The translations under genes and the position numbers were made by a program. The notes beneath the pieces are model-generated. The model worked only from the letters and a program-made list of their open reading frames with translations, made no database searches and was not told the DNA's origin. A stretch of DNA of 64,000 bases, taken from the NCBI RefSeq assembly GCF_009762325.1, contig NZ_CP034348.1, positions 3,788,501 through 3,852,500 of the forward strand, written 5' to 3'. Positions within the stretch are counted from its first letter, which is position 1. Each line of letters begins with the position of its first letter. Origin of the DNA: Roseovarius faecimaris (lineage in GTDB: Bacteria; Pseudomonadota; Alphaproteobacteria; Rhodobacterales; Rhodobacteraceae). Shown here in pieces: positions 46,266-55,393 of the stretch.

Positions 46266-46673
46266 ATGAACACCCGCGTTATGACCGCCGCCGCAACGGC
46301 TCTTACCCTCGCCCTGACGGGCCTTGTCGGAGGTGCCGAACCCGCCCAGGCCTTTGGCTTTGACGTCTGCAAGAAGGTCAAGACCAAGATCGTGAACCGC
46401 ACCGGCGAACAGGTGAAGATCTATGACCTGGATTATCACGATTACGGCTCGGACCTGTGGCGGTCGGAACCCGTGGACGATTTCTACATGCCCGCCAATG
46501 AGGTGCGTTTCATCACCCGCAATCTTGAGAACGTGAACGAGGCCCGCACGCAGATCCGGATCAAGTACAAAAAGCTCGACAGCGATGGCGAGTATCGGAT
46601 CAAGGCCAAGGACTGGTCCGCCTCTTCGACCTGCTCCAAGAACAAGACCTATGTCGTCTATCTGGACAACTGA
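46266..46673 (+). CDS. Small secreted protein, function unknown
   Basis: This 135-residue protein has a signal peptide cut after PAQA (about residue 29). The mature part is ~105 residues, beta-rich, basic, with Lys- and Tyr-rich segments (TGEQVKIYDLDYHDYG, TQIRIKYKKLDSDGEYR) and two cysteines (C35 region and TC near the end), which could form one disulfide. No family recognised. The ribosome binding site AGGAG is strong. A terminator follows at 46698-46729. It carries the shared upstream motif. Confidence 0.72.
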   Translation: MNTRVMTAAATALTLALTGLVGGAEPAQAFGFDVCKKVKTKIVNRTGEQVKIYDLDYHDYGSDLWRSEPVDDFYMPANEVRFITRNLENVNEARTQIRIKYKKLDSDGEYRIKAKDWSASSTCSKNKTYVVYLDN

Positions 46674-46697
46674 TTTCGCTCCACCCGATTCATCCAA

Positions 46698-46729
46698 GGC
46701 CGCGCTTCCCTCCCGGGCGCGGCCTTTTT
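46698..46729 (+). terminator. Rho-independent terminator
   Basis: GGCCGCGC and GCGCGGCC (8 bp stem, 11 nt loop) are followed by TTTTT. It terminates the 135-residue gene on the plus strand; on the minus strand no T-run follows. Confidence 0.9.
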
Positions 46730-46753
46730 CGTGCGTTTTGAAAGGGAAATGAC

Positions 46754-47191
46754 TTAGCGGGGCCGGTCCTGAACCCAGTCGAAGAGCAGGATCGAGCCCT
46801 TCAGCGTCTTCAGGTTGACCCGGTAGGAGAGCACCACGCGCAGCCCCGCGCCGCTGTTCTTCGAGAAGTAGAACACCTGCCGGGTGGGTTCGAACCGCGC
46901 GCAGCGCCGCCCGCCAAAGGGCACGATGAACCGCGCCCGCCTGTCCCGCTGGCTGTCAAACGCCTTGCGCTGACCCGAACCGGCCTTGTCACGTACACAG
47001 ACATGCACCAGCCTTGCGGCATCGTCGGGCTCGGCCGTGGGAAGCCAGGCATCCCCATCAAGAACCCTGACGATCAGCCTGTCATGCTGCCCGCTTTGCA
47101 GCTCCAGCGGCGTGGCCGGGCCGATACCGGCCAGGCTGAGGACCGCCGCGACAAGCAGCGCGCGCAAAGAGCTGGTTCGGCGCAGGGTCAT
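46754..47191 (-). CDS. Small secreted protein, function unknown
   Basis: This 145-residue protein has a signal peptide (RALLVAAVLSLAGIGPATP, about 9-27). The mature part is ~115 residues, beta-rich, with two cysteines (VHVCVRD and RRCARFE) likely to be disulfide-bonded. The ATG at 47191 is used, as the frame upstream to 47368 reads through the promoter. It is convergent with the 135-residue gene and divergent from the histidine kinase. It carries the motif copy at 47252-47267 on its own strand. No family recognised. Confidence 0.7.
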   Translation of the reverse strand: MTLRRTSSLRALLVAAVLSLAGIGPATPLELQSGQHDRLIVRVLDGDAWLPTAEPDDAARLVHVCVRDKAGSGQRKAFDSQRDRRARFIVPFGGRRCARFEPTRQVFYFSKNSGAGLRVVLSYRVNLKTLKGSILLFDWVQDRPR

Positions 47192-47251
47192 GGGCAGGCT
47201 CCGGTCAAAGGGGTGTCCTGCCCAAAATGAGGGGCGCCGATGCAACGCGGT

Positions 47252-47267
47252 ATGAGGTCGATCCCCC
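47252..47267 (-). promoter_or_regulatory. Shared 16 bp motif, copy 3
   Basis: On the minus strand this reads GGGGGATCGACCTCAT, preceded by CAATT as in copy 1. It points toward the 145-residue secreted-protein gene, whose start lies 61 bp downstream. It is also about 100 bp upstream of the histidine kinase start on the opposite strand. Confidence 0.7.
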
Positions 47268-47367
47268 AATTGCCACGGCGCGCGAACCGAAAGAGTTGCC
47301 AAGGGCGCGCGCTTGCCTGCATTCTGCGGCCATGGAGGCCCACCGCCTGAAAGGCCAGAGCTTTGCA

Positions 47368-49320
47368 ATGACCCGTCGACTTCTGCGCCTCTGCCTGTTT
47401 CTGGCGCTCCTGCTGGCCCCGTGGCACGCGGCTGCGGTAGAGCTGCGGCCCGGGCAGGGCGTTCCCGATCTTGCGGCGCATCTGCGCTATGCCAGCGATC
47501 CGGGCGCCGATCTGGCCACCATGCTGAACCGGTTTCGAACCGGGCAATTCGGCCCTGATCTCGACATTCACATGCTCGATAGCAATTACGCCCCCGAAGC
47601 CTGGGCCGCGACAGAGCTGATCAATGCCAGCATCGCCGATGGCCGCGCCCCCGATCCGTTCGCCATCACGCTGGACATCCCCGTGGTGAGCGAGGTGGAC
47701 CTCTATCTTATCCGCGAGGACGGGTTGACCGAGAACCTCTTGACCTACTCCATCTTCTCGGCGTTCGACCCGGCGCAGCATGCCGCCACCCGCCTGCGCA
47801 CGCCGATCTTCGAGATTGCCCCGCAGGAGCGCGTGATCCTTCTGGCGCATATCAAGTTCGGTCCGTTCCAGTCCTTGCAGATGGCACTTGAAACACCCAG
47901 CGAGCTGGAAGGTTCGACCTTCAGCTCCGGTATCGCGCTGGCGGCGTTCTATGCGTTCAGCGTGGCCTGCCTGGTGTTTTTCGTCGGCTTCTTCCTGGCA
48001 CTGCGCGACTGGACCAGCCTGTTCTACGCGCTGCTTTATTTTTTCGGGCTCGGGCTGGTGGCGGTGACAGACGGGCTGCTGTTCCGGTTTCTGTACCCGA
48101 ACCGGCCCGATCTGCAATCGGCGGTGGGGTTCTTCATCCTATTTGCCCTGTCCGGCTCGGGCTTCCTTCTGGCGGGGCACGGCTTTGGACAAAACGGGGC
48201 TGTGCGCATGGCGCGCAGTGTGCGGGCGCTGGCGCTGCTGTCGGCGCTTGGGTTTCTGGCATCACTTGCCTCGCCCGGCACCTATGCGGCGATGGCGGCC
48301 TATGTGCTGCTGGGTTTGATGGTCGTGCTGGCACTGGCAAGCGGCGGTGCCTGGCGGCAGCGGCAGGGGGCCACGCACGCGATATCGCTCTGGCTGGCGG
48401 TGGCGACGGTGCTGGCCATTCTGGCCGTGCTGGTGCTGACGGTGACGGGTTGGGGTGGCAATGCCGTGCAACCGGCACTGGCGATCAAGCTGGTCTATGC
48501 CACGCTTCTAATCGCCACGATCACCAGCTTCGCCGCCCAATTCATCATGATCCGCCGCCAGCATGCCCAGGCCGTGGCCGAAAAAGTCGCGGCGCTGGAG
48601 CAAGAAGCCAAGCGCAGTCAGGAGCTTCTGGAGGCCGAACAGAACTATTCCCGCGCCCGCGATCTGGCGCAACTCAGGCAGCGGCAGCTTGCCACCGCCA
48701 GCCATGATTTCCGGCAGCCGCTTGCCTCTCTGCGGATGACGCTGGACGGGCTGGGCGACCAGGTTGATCCGGAACTGCGCAAGAGACTGGGCGAGGCATT
48801 TGACTATATGGAGGAGCTGACCGGCGATTACCTGTCGGAAACCGCCCCCGATGCACCGCCCCCGTCTCACAGCGGTGGCGAGGATGAGCCCTATGCGCTC
48901 TCCCTCATCCTGCAAACGGTGCACCAGATGTTTCATGATGAAGCGGTGTCGCGCGGGCTCAGGCTCGATATGGTCGAGAGCAGCGCGACGGTGACAGTGC
49001 CGCCCATTGTTCTGATGCGGATCGTCAGCAACCTCGTATCGAACGCGGTGAAATACACCCGTCAGGGCCGTGTGCTGATCGGGGTGCGGCGGCGGGCGAC
49101 CGGCCCCGAGCTCTGGGTCTGCGACACCGGGCCCGGTATGACGGCTGAGCAGATCGAGACGTTCCGGCAGGAGGGCCAGAAAGGCGCGCAGTCAGAGGGT
49201 CATGGTCTGGGCCTCGCGGTATGCTTCGGGTTGGCTCAGGAACACGGTCTGCATTTGCGTGTTCACTCGCTTCCCGGGCGCGGCACGGTCTTTTGCCTTG
49301 CGGCCCCGCCTGCGGCGTGA
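47368..49320 (+). CDS. 7TM-DISM sensor histidine kinase
   Basis: This ~650-residue kinase has a signal peptide (TRRLLRLCLFLALLLAPW), a periplasmic 7TMR-DISM extracellular domain (about 25-180) and seven membrane helices (about 187-394). A coiled coil (about 400-440) follows. HisKA has the phosphoacceptor H446 in ASHDFRQPLASL. The HATPase domain has N box NLVSNAVKYT, G1 VCDTGPGM and G2 GHGLGLAV. The ATG at 47368 is chosen for the signal peptide; ATG 47332 and an earlier in-frame start are alternatives. DISM domains often bind carbohydrates or other ligands. Its partner is probably the NarL-type regulator at 45070-45717. Confidence 0.88.
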   Translation: MTRRLLRLCLFLALLLAPWHAAAVELRPGQGVPDLAAHLRYASDPGADLATMLNRFRTGQFGPDLDIHMLDSNYAPEAWAATELINASIADGRAPDPFAITLDIPVVSEVDLYLIREDGLTENLLTYSIFSAFDPAQHAATRLRTPIFEIAPQERVILLAHIKFGPFQSLQMALETPSELEGSTFSSGIALAAFYAFSVACLVFFVGFFLALRDWTSLFYALLYFFGLGLVAVTDGLLFRFLYPNRPDLQSAVGFFILFALSGSGFLLAGHGFGQNGAVRMARSVRALALLSALGFLASLASPGTYAAMAAYVLLGLMVVLALASGGAWRQRQGATHAISLWLAVATVLAILAVLVLTVTGWGGNAVQPALAIKLVYATLLIATITSFAAQFIMIRRQHAQAVAEKVAALEQEAKRSQELLEAEQNYSRARDLAQLRQRQLATASHDFRQPLASLRMTLDGLGDQVDPELRKRLGEAFDYMEELTGDYLSETAPDAPPPSHSGGEDEPYALSLILQTVHQMFHDEAVSRGLRLDMVESSATVTVPPIVLMRIVSNLVSNAVKYTRQGRVLIGVRRRATGPELWVCDTGPGMTAEQIETFRQEGQKGAQSEGHGLGLAVCFGLAQEHGLHLRVHSLPGRGTVFCLAAPPAA

Positions 49321-49362
49321 TGGCGCTGTGACTCCGGGCGGCGAACAGTGGCATAATGCGGC

Positions 49363-51057
49363 ATGGATAACGCTGCCCTGATTTCCCGCCTCAAGGCCAT
49401 CTGCGGCCGTCGTCATGTCCTGACCGGAGAGCGCTCCACAAGGCGGTTTCGCAAGGGCTTCCGCTCGGGCGAGGGCGAGGCACTGGCGGTGGTGCAACCC
49501 GGCACGCTGCTGGAGCAATGGCAGGCGCTGCAGGCCTGTGTCGAGGCCGACAAGATCGTGATCATGCAGGCGGCCAATACCGGGCTGACCGAAGGCTCCA
49601 CCCCGAAGGGCCGCTACGGGCGCGACGTGGTGCTGATCAACACCCGCCGGATGGATGACATCCAGCTGATCAATGACGGCCATCAGGTGATTTCCTTCCC
49701 CGGCTCGACCTTGTTCAAGCTCGAAAAGCTGTTGGCCCCGCTGGGCCGCCAGCCGCATTCCGTCATCGGGTCGTCCTGTATCGGCGCGTCCGTGGTGGGT
49801 GGCGTGTGCAACAATTCCGGCGGCGCGCTGGTCGAGCGGGGGCCGTCCTATACCGAGTTGTCGCTTTACGCGCAGATCACCGAGGATGGACAGCTTGAAC
49901 TGGTCAACCATCTTGGCGTGAAGCTGGGCGAGACGCCGGAAGAGATACTCACCAACCTGCAAAACGGCACGTATCCGCCTCAGGCCATCGAGAACGGCAA
50001 CCGCAAGGCGTCGGATACCGACTATGCCCGCCGTGTGCGCAATATCGACGCCGATACGCCCGCGCGGTTCAACGCCGACAAGACGCGGCTTTACGAGGCA
50101 GCCGGTTGCGCGGGCAAGCTTGCGGTCTTTGCGGTCCGGCTCGATACCTATCCGGTCAATCAGCGCGAGATGACCTTCTATATCGGCACCGATGATACGT
50201 CGGCGCTGACCGACCTGCGTCGGCGCATCCTGTCCGAGTGCGAGACCTTGCCGGTGAGTGCAGAATACATGCACTCGGATGTGTTCGATCTGTCGGATGT
50301 CTATGGCAAGGACACGATGATCATGATCGATAAGCTGGGCACGGACCTGTTGCCCACCTTCTTTGCCCTCAAGGGGGCTGTCGATGCGCGGCTCGCCATG
50401 ATCCCCGGCATGGGCAATTTCACCGATCGGTTCATGCAGCTTTTCTCGCGCCTCTGGCCCAATATTCTACCCAAGCGGCTGCGCGACTATCGGGGAAAGT
50501 ATGAGCATCATCTGATCCTCAAGATGCGCGATGGCGGGATCACCGAAGCGCAGGCGCTGCTGGGCGATATGCAGGCGGCGGGCGCGCTGGATTTCTTTGA
50601 ATGCACCCCGCGTGAGGGCAAGATGGCGGGCCTGCTGCGCTTTGCTGCTGCAGGGGCTGCCGTGCGTTACATGGCGGTGCATTCGAAAGAGGTGGAGGAT
50701 ATCATCGCGCTCGATATCGCGCTGCGCCGGAATGACCGTGACTGGTTCGAGGAACTGCCGCCAGAGATCGGCGATCAGCTCGTCGCCAGGCTCTATTACG
50801 GGCATTTCATGTGCCACGTGCTGCATCAGGATTACATCGTCAGGAAGGGCGAGGACCCCAAGGCGCTGAAGGCGGCGATGCTGAAGCTGCTTGATCAGCG
50901 GGGCGCGGAATACCCGGCAGAACACAATGTGGGCCATCTCTATGCGGCCAAACCCGACCTTGCGGCCTTTTACAAATCCGTGGACCCGACCAATTCGATG
51001 AACCCCGGGATTGGCAAGATGTCTCGCTGCAAGCATTATCTGGATGAAACCGCCTGA
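49363..51057 (+). CDS. dld: Quinone-dependent D-lactate dehydrogenase (Dld)
   Basis: This 564-residue membrane-associated flavoprotein has an FAD-binding domain (about 25-240): QAANTGLTEGSTPKG and VIGSSCIGASVVGGVCNNSGG. A C-terminal membrane-binding/lactate domain follows, with NVGHLYAAKPDLAAFYKSVDPTNSMNPG-type family ending. It oxidises D-lactate to pyruvate and reduces quinone. It starts 42 bp after the kinase gene and precedes lutABC by 22 bp, giving a combined D- and L-lactate utilisation cluster. Confidence 0.93.
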   Translation: MDNAALISRLKAICGRRHVLTGERSTRRFRKGFRSGEGEALAVVQPGTLLEQWQALQACVEADKIVIMQAANTGLTEGSTPKGRYGRDVVLINTRRMDDIQLINDGHQVISFPGSTLFKLEKLLAPLGRQPHSVIGSSCIGASVVGGVCNNSGGALVERGPSYTELSLYAQITEDGQLELVNHLGVKLGETPEEILTNLQNGTYPPQAIENGNRKASDTDYARRVRNIDADTPARFNADKTRLYEAAGCAGKLAVFAVRLDTYPVNQREMTFYIGTDDTSALTDLRRRILSECETLPVSAEYMHSDVFDLSDVYGKDTMIMIDKLGTDLLPTFFALKGAVDARLAMIPGMGNFTDRFMQLFSRLWPNILPKRLRDYRGKYEHHLILKMRDGGITEAQALLGDMQAAGALDFFECTPREGKMAGLLRFAAAGAAVRYMAVHSKEVEDIIALDIALRRNDRDWFEELPPEIGDQLVARLYYGHFMCHVLHQDYIVRKGEDPKALKAAMLKLLDQRGAEYPAEHNVGHLYAAKPDLAAFYKSVDPTNSMNPGIGKMSRCKHYLDETA

Positions 51058-51079
51058 GACCCCGCCCGAAGGAGGCCAC

Positions 51080-51862
51080 ATGACCGACGCACGCCCTGCA
51101 CGGCCCATGGTTGGATTTTTCGTCACCTGCATCGTGGATGCCATGCGCCCCAATATCGGTTTTGCCAGCCTCAAGGTACTTGAGGCGGCGGGCTGTGATG
51201 TGGAGGTGCCCGCCGCGCAAACCTGCTGTGGGCAACCTGCCTTCAACAGTGGGGACGATGCCGCCACCAAGGCACTGGCGAAACAGGTGATCGCGGCGTT
51301 TGAACCCTATGACTATATTGTTGTTCCCTCTGGCTCCTGCGCCAGCATGATCCGCAGCCATTATGGCGAGCTGTTTGTCGGCGATGCCGAGTGGGAGGCG
51401 CGGCAACGTGCGGTTTCGGACAAGACCTGGGAGATCCTGAGCTTTCTCACCGACGTGATGGGCTATCTGCCTGAGGGGGTGCGCTATGACGGGGTGGCCA
51501 CCTATCATGACAGTTGCTCGGGCCTGCGTGACCTCGGTGTGCATGACCAGCCGCGCAAGATGCTGGCCGCTGTGGAAGGGCTGAGCCTGACGCCGCTGGA
51601 GGGGCATAACGAATGTTGCGGCTTTGGCGGGACGTTTTGCGTGAAATACTCGGATCTGTCCAACGCCATTGTCACCGACAAGTCCGAGAAGGTTGAGGCG
51701 ACCGGGGCCGATATGCTGCTTGGCGGGGATATGGGCTGTCTCATGAACATGGCGGGCAAGCTGAACCGGCGCGGCGCAGAGGTGAAGGTCTATCACACGA
51801 TCGAGGTGCTTGCGGGGATGGCCGACGTGCCCGCGATCTGCAAACCGGAGAAAATGCGATGA
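51080..51862 (+). CDS. lutA: L-lactate utilisation protein LutA/LldE (CCG-domain)
   Basis: This 260-residue Fe-S oxidoreductase has two CCG domains: TCCGQPAFNSGDD (about 54-66) and NECCGFGGTFCVKYS (about 181-195). It works with LutB and LutC to oxidise L-lactate to pyruvate. GGAGG lies 5 bp before the ATG at 51080. Its stop overlaps lutB by 4 bp. Confidence 0.94.
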   Translation: MTDARPARPMVGFFVTCIVDAMRPNIGFASLKVLEAAGCDVEVPAAQTCCGQPAFNSGDDAATKALAKQVIAAFEPYDYIVVPSGSCASMIRSHYGELFVGDAEWEARQRAVSDKTWEILSFLTDVMGYLPEGVRYDGVATYHDSCSGLRDLGVHDQPRKMLAAVEGLSLTPLEGHNECCGFGGTFCVKYSDLSNAIVTDKSEKVEATGADMLLGGDMGCLMNMAGKLNRRGAEVKVYHTIEVLAGMADVPAICKPEKMR

Positions 51863-53268
51863 GGCAGCAATCGCATCTGTTCAAGGAAACGGCGAAACAG
51901 GCACTGGCCGATCCCACGCTCAAGATCGCGCTGAACCGCACCACGGGCCTGTTGCAACGCCGCCGGGCGCAGGTGATTGACGAGTTCCCGGAATATGCCG
52001 AGGCGCGGGCCGCCGCGGAGAAGATCAAGACCCACACGCTTGAGCACATGGCGCATTATCTGGCGCAGTTTGAGGCCAATGCCATTGCCGCCGGGGCGCA
52101 AGTGCATTGGGCCCGCACCCCGAAGGAAGCAAGCGAGATCGTCATCCGCATCTGCCGCGAGGCGGGTGCGACATCCGCCACGCGGGTCAAATCCATGCTG
52201 GGCGAAGAAATCGGCCTGCCCGACGCGCTGTCCGAAGCCGGGATCGAACGGGTGGAGACGGACCTGGCCGAGCATATCATCCAGCTGGCCGGCGATCCGC
52301 CCAGCCACATCGTCATGCCCGCGATGCACAAGACGCACGAGCAGGTGGCCGAACTCTTTCGTGAGAAACATGCCGAACCATCCGAAGACGACGATGTGAC
52401 CAGCCTTGTCGAAAGCGCCCGGCGCGAGCTTCGGCAGAAGTTTCTCGGGGCGGATGTGGGCATTTCCGGCGCGAATTTCCTGATTGCCGAAAACGGCTCC
52501 ATCGTGACCGTCACCAACGAAGGCAATGCCGAGCTGACCGTGACCCCGCCCAAGACCCATATCGTGACGGCAGGGATCGAGAAACTCGTGCCGAGTCTCG
52601 CCCATGCCACCGTCTTCCTACGGCTTCTGTCTCGCGCGGCGATCGGCGCGGAGATCACCCAGTACACCACCTTTTATAATGGCCCCAAACGCAAGGATGA
52701 CGCGGACGGGCCGGAACAGATGCATATCGTTCTGGTCGACAATCACCGTACCGAGATGCTGGGCAGTTTCCTGCGGCCCATGTTGCGCTGTATCCGTTGC
52801 GGCGCCTGCATGAACCATTGCCCGGTCTATGCTTCGGTCGGCGGGCATGCCTATGGTGCGGTCTATCCCGGTCCGATGGGCTCGGTCCTGACGCCCGCGA
52901 TGCGCGATTTGAAAAGCACCAAGCACCTGCCCAATGCCTGCACGCTGAATGGCCGCTGCAAGGAGGTGTGCCCGGTCAACATTCCGCTGACCGATATGCT
53001 GCGCAGCCTGCGCGCCCGCCAGCATGACGCGGGTCTGACCCCGCCAGTGACGAAATGGGCGCTGCGCGGCTGGGGCTGGCTGGCGCGGCGGCCAAAGCTC
53101 TATCACCGGGTCACAGGGTTGGCGGTTTTTGTCATGCGGGTGTGGTCGATGAACAAGGGCCGCATCCGGCGCTTTCCGATGGCGGGGAACTGGACCAGAC
53201 ACCGCGACCTGCCGCAGCCCGAGCTTGGCACCTTCATGCAGCAATATAAACGGAGGCAGGGCAAATGA
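51859..53268 (+). CDS. lutB: L-lactate utilisation iron-sulfur protein LutB/LldF
   Basis: This 469-residue protein has an LUD domain (about 70-300) and two [4Fe-4S] motifs, CIRCGACMNHCPVY (about 311-324) and CTLNGRCKEVCPVNIP (about 361-376). It is the electron-transfer subunit of LutABC. It overlaps lutA and lutC by 4 bp each. Confidence 0.95.
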   Translation: MRQQSHLFKETAKQALADPTLKIALNRTTGLLQRRRAQVIDEFPEYAEARAAAEKIKTHTLEHMAHYLAQFEANAIAAGAQVHWARTPKEASEIVIRICREAGATSATRVKSMLGEEIGLPDALSEAGIERVETDLAEHIIQLAGDPPSHIVMPAMHKTHEQVAELFREKHAEPSEDDDVTSLVESARRELRQKFLGADVGISGANFLIAENGSIVTVTNEGNAELTVTPPKTHIVTAGIEKLVPSLAHATVFLRLLSRAAIGAEITQYTTFYNGPKRKDDADGPEQMHIVLVDNHRTEMLGSFLRPMLRCIRCGACMNHCPVYASVGGHAYGAVYPGPMGSVLTPAMRDLKSTKHLPNACTLNGRCKEVCPVNIPLTDMLRSLRARQHDAGLTPPVTKWALRGWGWLARRPKLYHRVTGLAVFVMRVWSMNKGRIRRFPMAGNWTRHRDLPQPELGTFMQQYKRRQGK

Positions 53269-53915
53269 GCGATGCACGCGCGGCCATTTTCGCCGCCATT
53301 CGCGCGGCCAACGGGCCAGAGGGCGATGCCGCCGGAATTGCCGCCGAGGCGCAGGCGTTACTTGAGGGCATCGATGCGCGCCGTCCGGGTTTCACCGGGC
53401 AGAGCAATCTGGACCGGTTCATCGAAAAGGCCACGTCGGAGCGGGTCACCGCCACGGTCGCGCAGGTGCAAAGCTTGTCTGACGTGCCGGGTGCCGTGAC
53501 GGCCTATCTGGAGGCCAAATCCCTGCCGCGCCGCGTGGCGATGCAGCCGCGCGCCGTGCTTGCCGGGCTTGGCTGGGACGGTTTCAAAATCCATCACAGC
53601 CCCGAGGCCAACGAACCGGTGGCGGTGTCCATCGCCGATCTCGCCGTGGCTGAAACCGGCTCGGTCGTATTCCGCTCCGCCGCCGATGCGCCGGTGCTGA
53701 TGAATTTCCTGCCGCTGCATCACCTAGTCGTGGTCGAAACCGGCAAGATCCGCCGCCATCTGGAGGATGTTTTTGCCGAGTTTGGCGCCGATCAGGCGAC
53801 CCAGCCGCGCAACCTGAGCATTGTCACCGGCACCAGCGGCACGGCCGATATCGAGGCCAAGAATGTGCGCGGCGCGCATGGCCCGCGCTTCATGCATCTC
53901 ATACTTGTCGGCTGA
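53265..53915 (+). CDS. lutC: L-lactate utilisation protein LutC/LldG
   Basis: This 216-residue LUD-domain protein has the typical VSIADLAVAETGSVVF segment and C-terminal NLSIVTGTSGTADIE. It is the third component of LutABC. Coupling to lutB is through ATGA. About 140 bp separate it from the next operon. Confidence 0.92.
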   Translation: MSDARAAIFAAIRAANGPEGDAAGIAAEAQALLEGIDARRPGFTGQSNLDRFIEKATSERVTATVAQVQSLSDVPGAVTAYLEAKSLPRRVAMQPRAVLAGLGWDGFKIHHSPEANEPVAVSIADLAVAETGSVVFRSAADAPVLMNFLPLHHLVVVETGKIRRHLEDVFAEFGADQATQPRNLSIVTGTSGTADIEAKNVRGAHGPRFMHLILVG

Positions 53916-54055
53916 TCAATCCTCCTATGTCGCGCAGGGACCTGCCGGGAGTCGTTCCTTGGATTGACCCTCGGGCCAAACATGGCCAGTATTCCCCCAG
54001 CGCGCGACTGAATGCGCATTCAATAGTGAGATTCGATGGGGAGCGAACGGATCAG

Positions 54056-54919
54056 ATGAAATATGTGAAACCCGAAAGCCTTGAGGCCGCGGCGACACTG
54101 CTGGCCGCAGAAGCGGGCACTTCCCGTATTCTGGCGGGGGGCACTGATGTGCTCGTGCAATTGCGGTCAGAACTGGTCGAGCCGGACCTGATCGTGGATA
54201 TCAAGCATCTCGACGGTCTGCGCGATATTGTCGAAGAGAATGGCGGCTTCCGCATCGGTGCCGGTGTTTCCGGCGCGCAGATGGGCGAACATGCCGCGCT
54301 GTGCGCAGCCTGGCCCGGCGTGGTCGAAGGGGCCGAACTGATCGGATCGACCCAGATCCAGGGGCGCTGTACCATGGTGGGCAATCTCTGCAACGGGTCG
54401 CCCGCGGCAGACAGCGTGCCGGGTATGGTGGCCGCAGGCGCCGTGGCGCGCGTGCATGGCCCTGATGGCGAACGCGACGTGCCGGTGAAAGAGATCCCCG
54501 CAGGTCCGGGCAAGACAAACCTCGGCAAGGGTGAATTCATCACCTCGATCTTCCTGCCCGCGCGACCCGCAAACGCATCGGACGCCTATCTGCGTTTCAT
54601 CCCGCGCACCGAAATGGACATTGCCGTGGCCTCGGCTGGCGTGAACCTTGAACTGGCTGAGGATGGCACCGTTTCCGCGGCCCGCGTGGCCGTGGGCGCT
54701 GTTGCCCCAACCGTCCGGCTTGTCCCTGATGCAGGGGCGGCTCTTGTGGGCTCCAAGCTGGACGACGCCGCGATTGCCGCGATGGTCAGCGCGGTCGAAG
54801 CCGCCTGCTCACCGATCGACGACAAGCGCGGCACGGTGGAGTACCGCACCACAACCGCCGGTGTGCTGGCCAAGCGCGCCGCCCATATTGCCTATGACCG
54901 CGCCGGAGGTGCGAAATGA
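54056..54919 (+). CDS. Molybdenum hydroxylase FAD subunit (CoxM-like)
   Basis: This 287-residue protein has an FAD-binding domain with ILAGGTDVLVQL (about 25-36) and GSTQIQGRCTMVGNLCNGSPAADS (about 98-121, shown in part). A C-terminal CO-dehydrogenase-like domain follows. ATG 54056 is chosen; the in-frame extension upstream to 53927 is not family-like. It is the first gene of a four-gene operon and overlaps the 2Fe-2S subunit by 4 bp. Confidence 0.9.
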   Translation: MKYVKPESLEAAATLLAAEAGTSRILAGGTDVLVQLRSELVEPDLIVDIKHLDGLRDIVEENGGFRIGAGVSGAQMGEHAALCAAWPGVVEGAELIGSTQIQGRCTMVGNLCNGSPAADSVPGMVAAGAVARVHGPDGERDVPVKEIPAGPGKTNLGKGEFITSIFLPARPANASDAYLRFIPRTEMDIAVASAGVNLELAEDGTVSAARVAVGAVAPTVRLVPDAGAALVGSKLDDAAIAAMVSAVEAACSPIDDKRGTVEYRTTTAGVLAKRAAHIAYDRAGGAK

Positions 54920-55392
54920 AGAACCTGCATGTAACCACAACGATCAATGGCGACGCTGCCGAGTTTGTCTGCGAGCCGGATGAGACGCTGCTCGACGCCC
55001 TGCGCAACCGCCTCGGGCTGACCGGGGCCAAGGAAGGTTGCGGCACCGGCGATTGCGGCGCTTGTTCGGTCACGCTCAACGGGCGGCTGGTCTGCTCGTG
55101 CCTGGTGCTGGCGGCCGAGGCCGAGGGTGCCGAGGTGGCCACGATCGAAGGCATGGCCGATGGCGATCAGCTGCATCCGCTGCAACGGGTGTTTATCGAG
55201 AAGGCGGCCCTTCAATGCGGTGTCTGTACGCCCGGTATCCTGGTGGCCGCCAAGGCGCTGCTGGAGAAAAACCCGGATCCGTCCGAGAGCGAAATCCGCT
55301 ACTGGCTGGCCGGCAATCTCTGCCGCTGCACGGGATATGACAAGATCATCAGGGCGGTGCAGGACGCTGCCGCCGAAATGAGGAGCGCGTGA
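54916..55392 (+). CDS. Molybdenum hydroxylase 2Fe-2S subunit (CoxS-like)
   Basis: This 158-residue protein has the plant-type cluster CGTGDCGACSVTLNG with a fourth Cys nearby (LVCSC). The C-terminal cluster is CGVCTPGILVAA plus CRCTGYDKI. It transfers electrons from the Mo centre to FAD. It precedes the Mo subunit by 1 bp. Confidence 0.92.
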   Translation: MKNLHVTTTINGDAAEFVCEPDETLLDALRNRLGLTGAKEGCGTGDCGACSVTLNGRLVCSCLVLAAEAEGAEVATIEGMADGDQLHPLQRVFIEKAALQCGVCTPGILVAAKALLEKNPDPSESEIRYWLAGNLCRCTGYDKIIRAVQDAAAEMRSA

Positions 55393-55393
55393 G

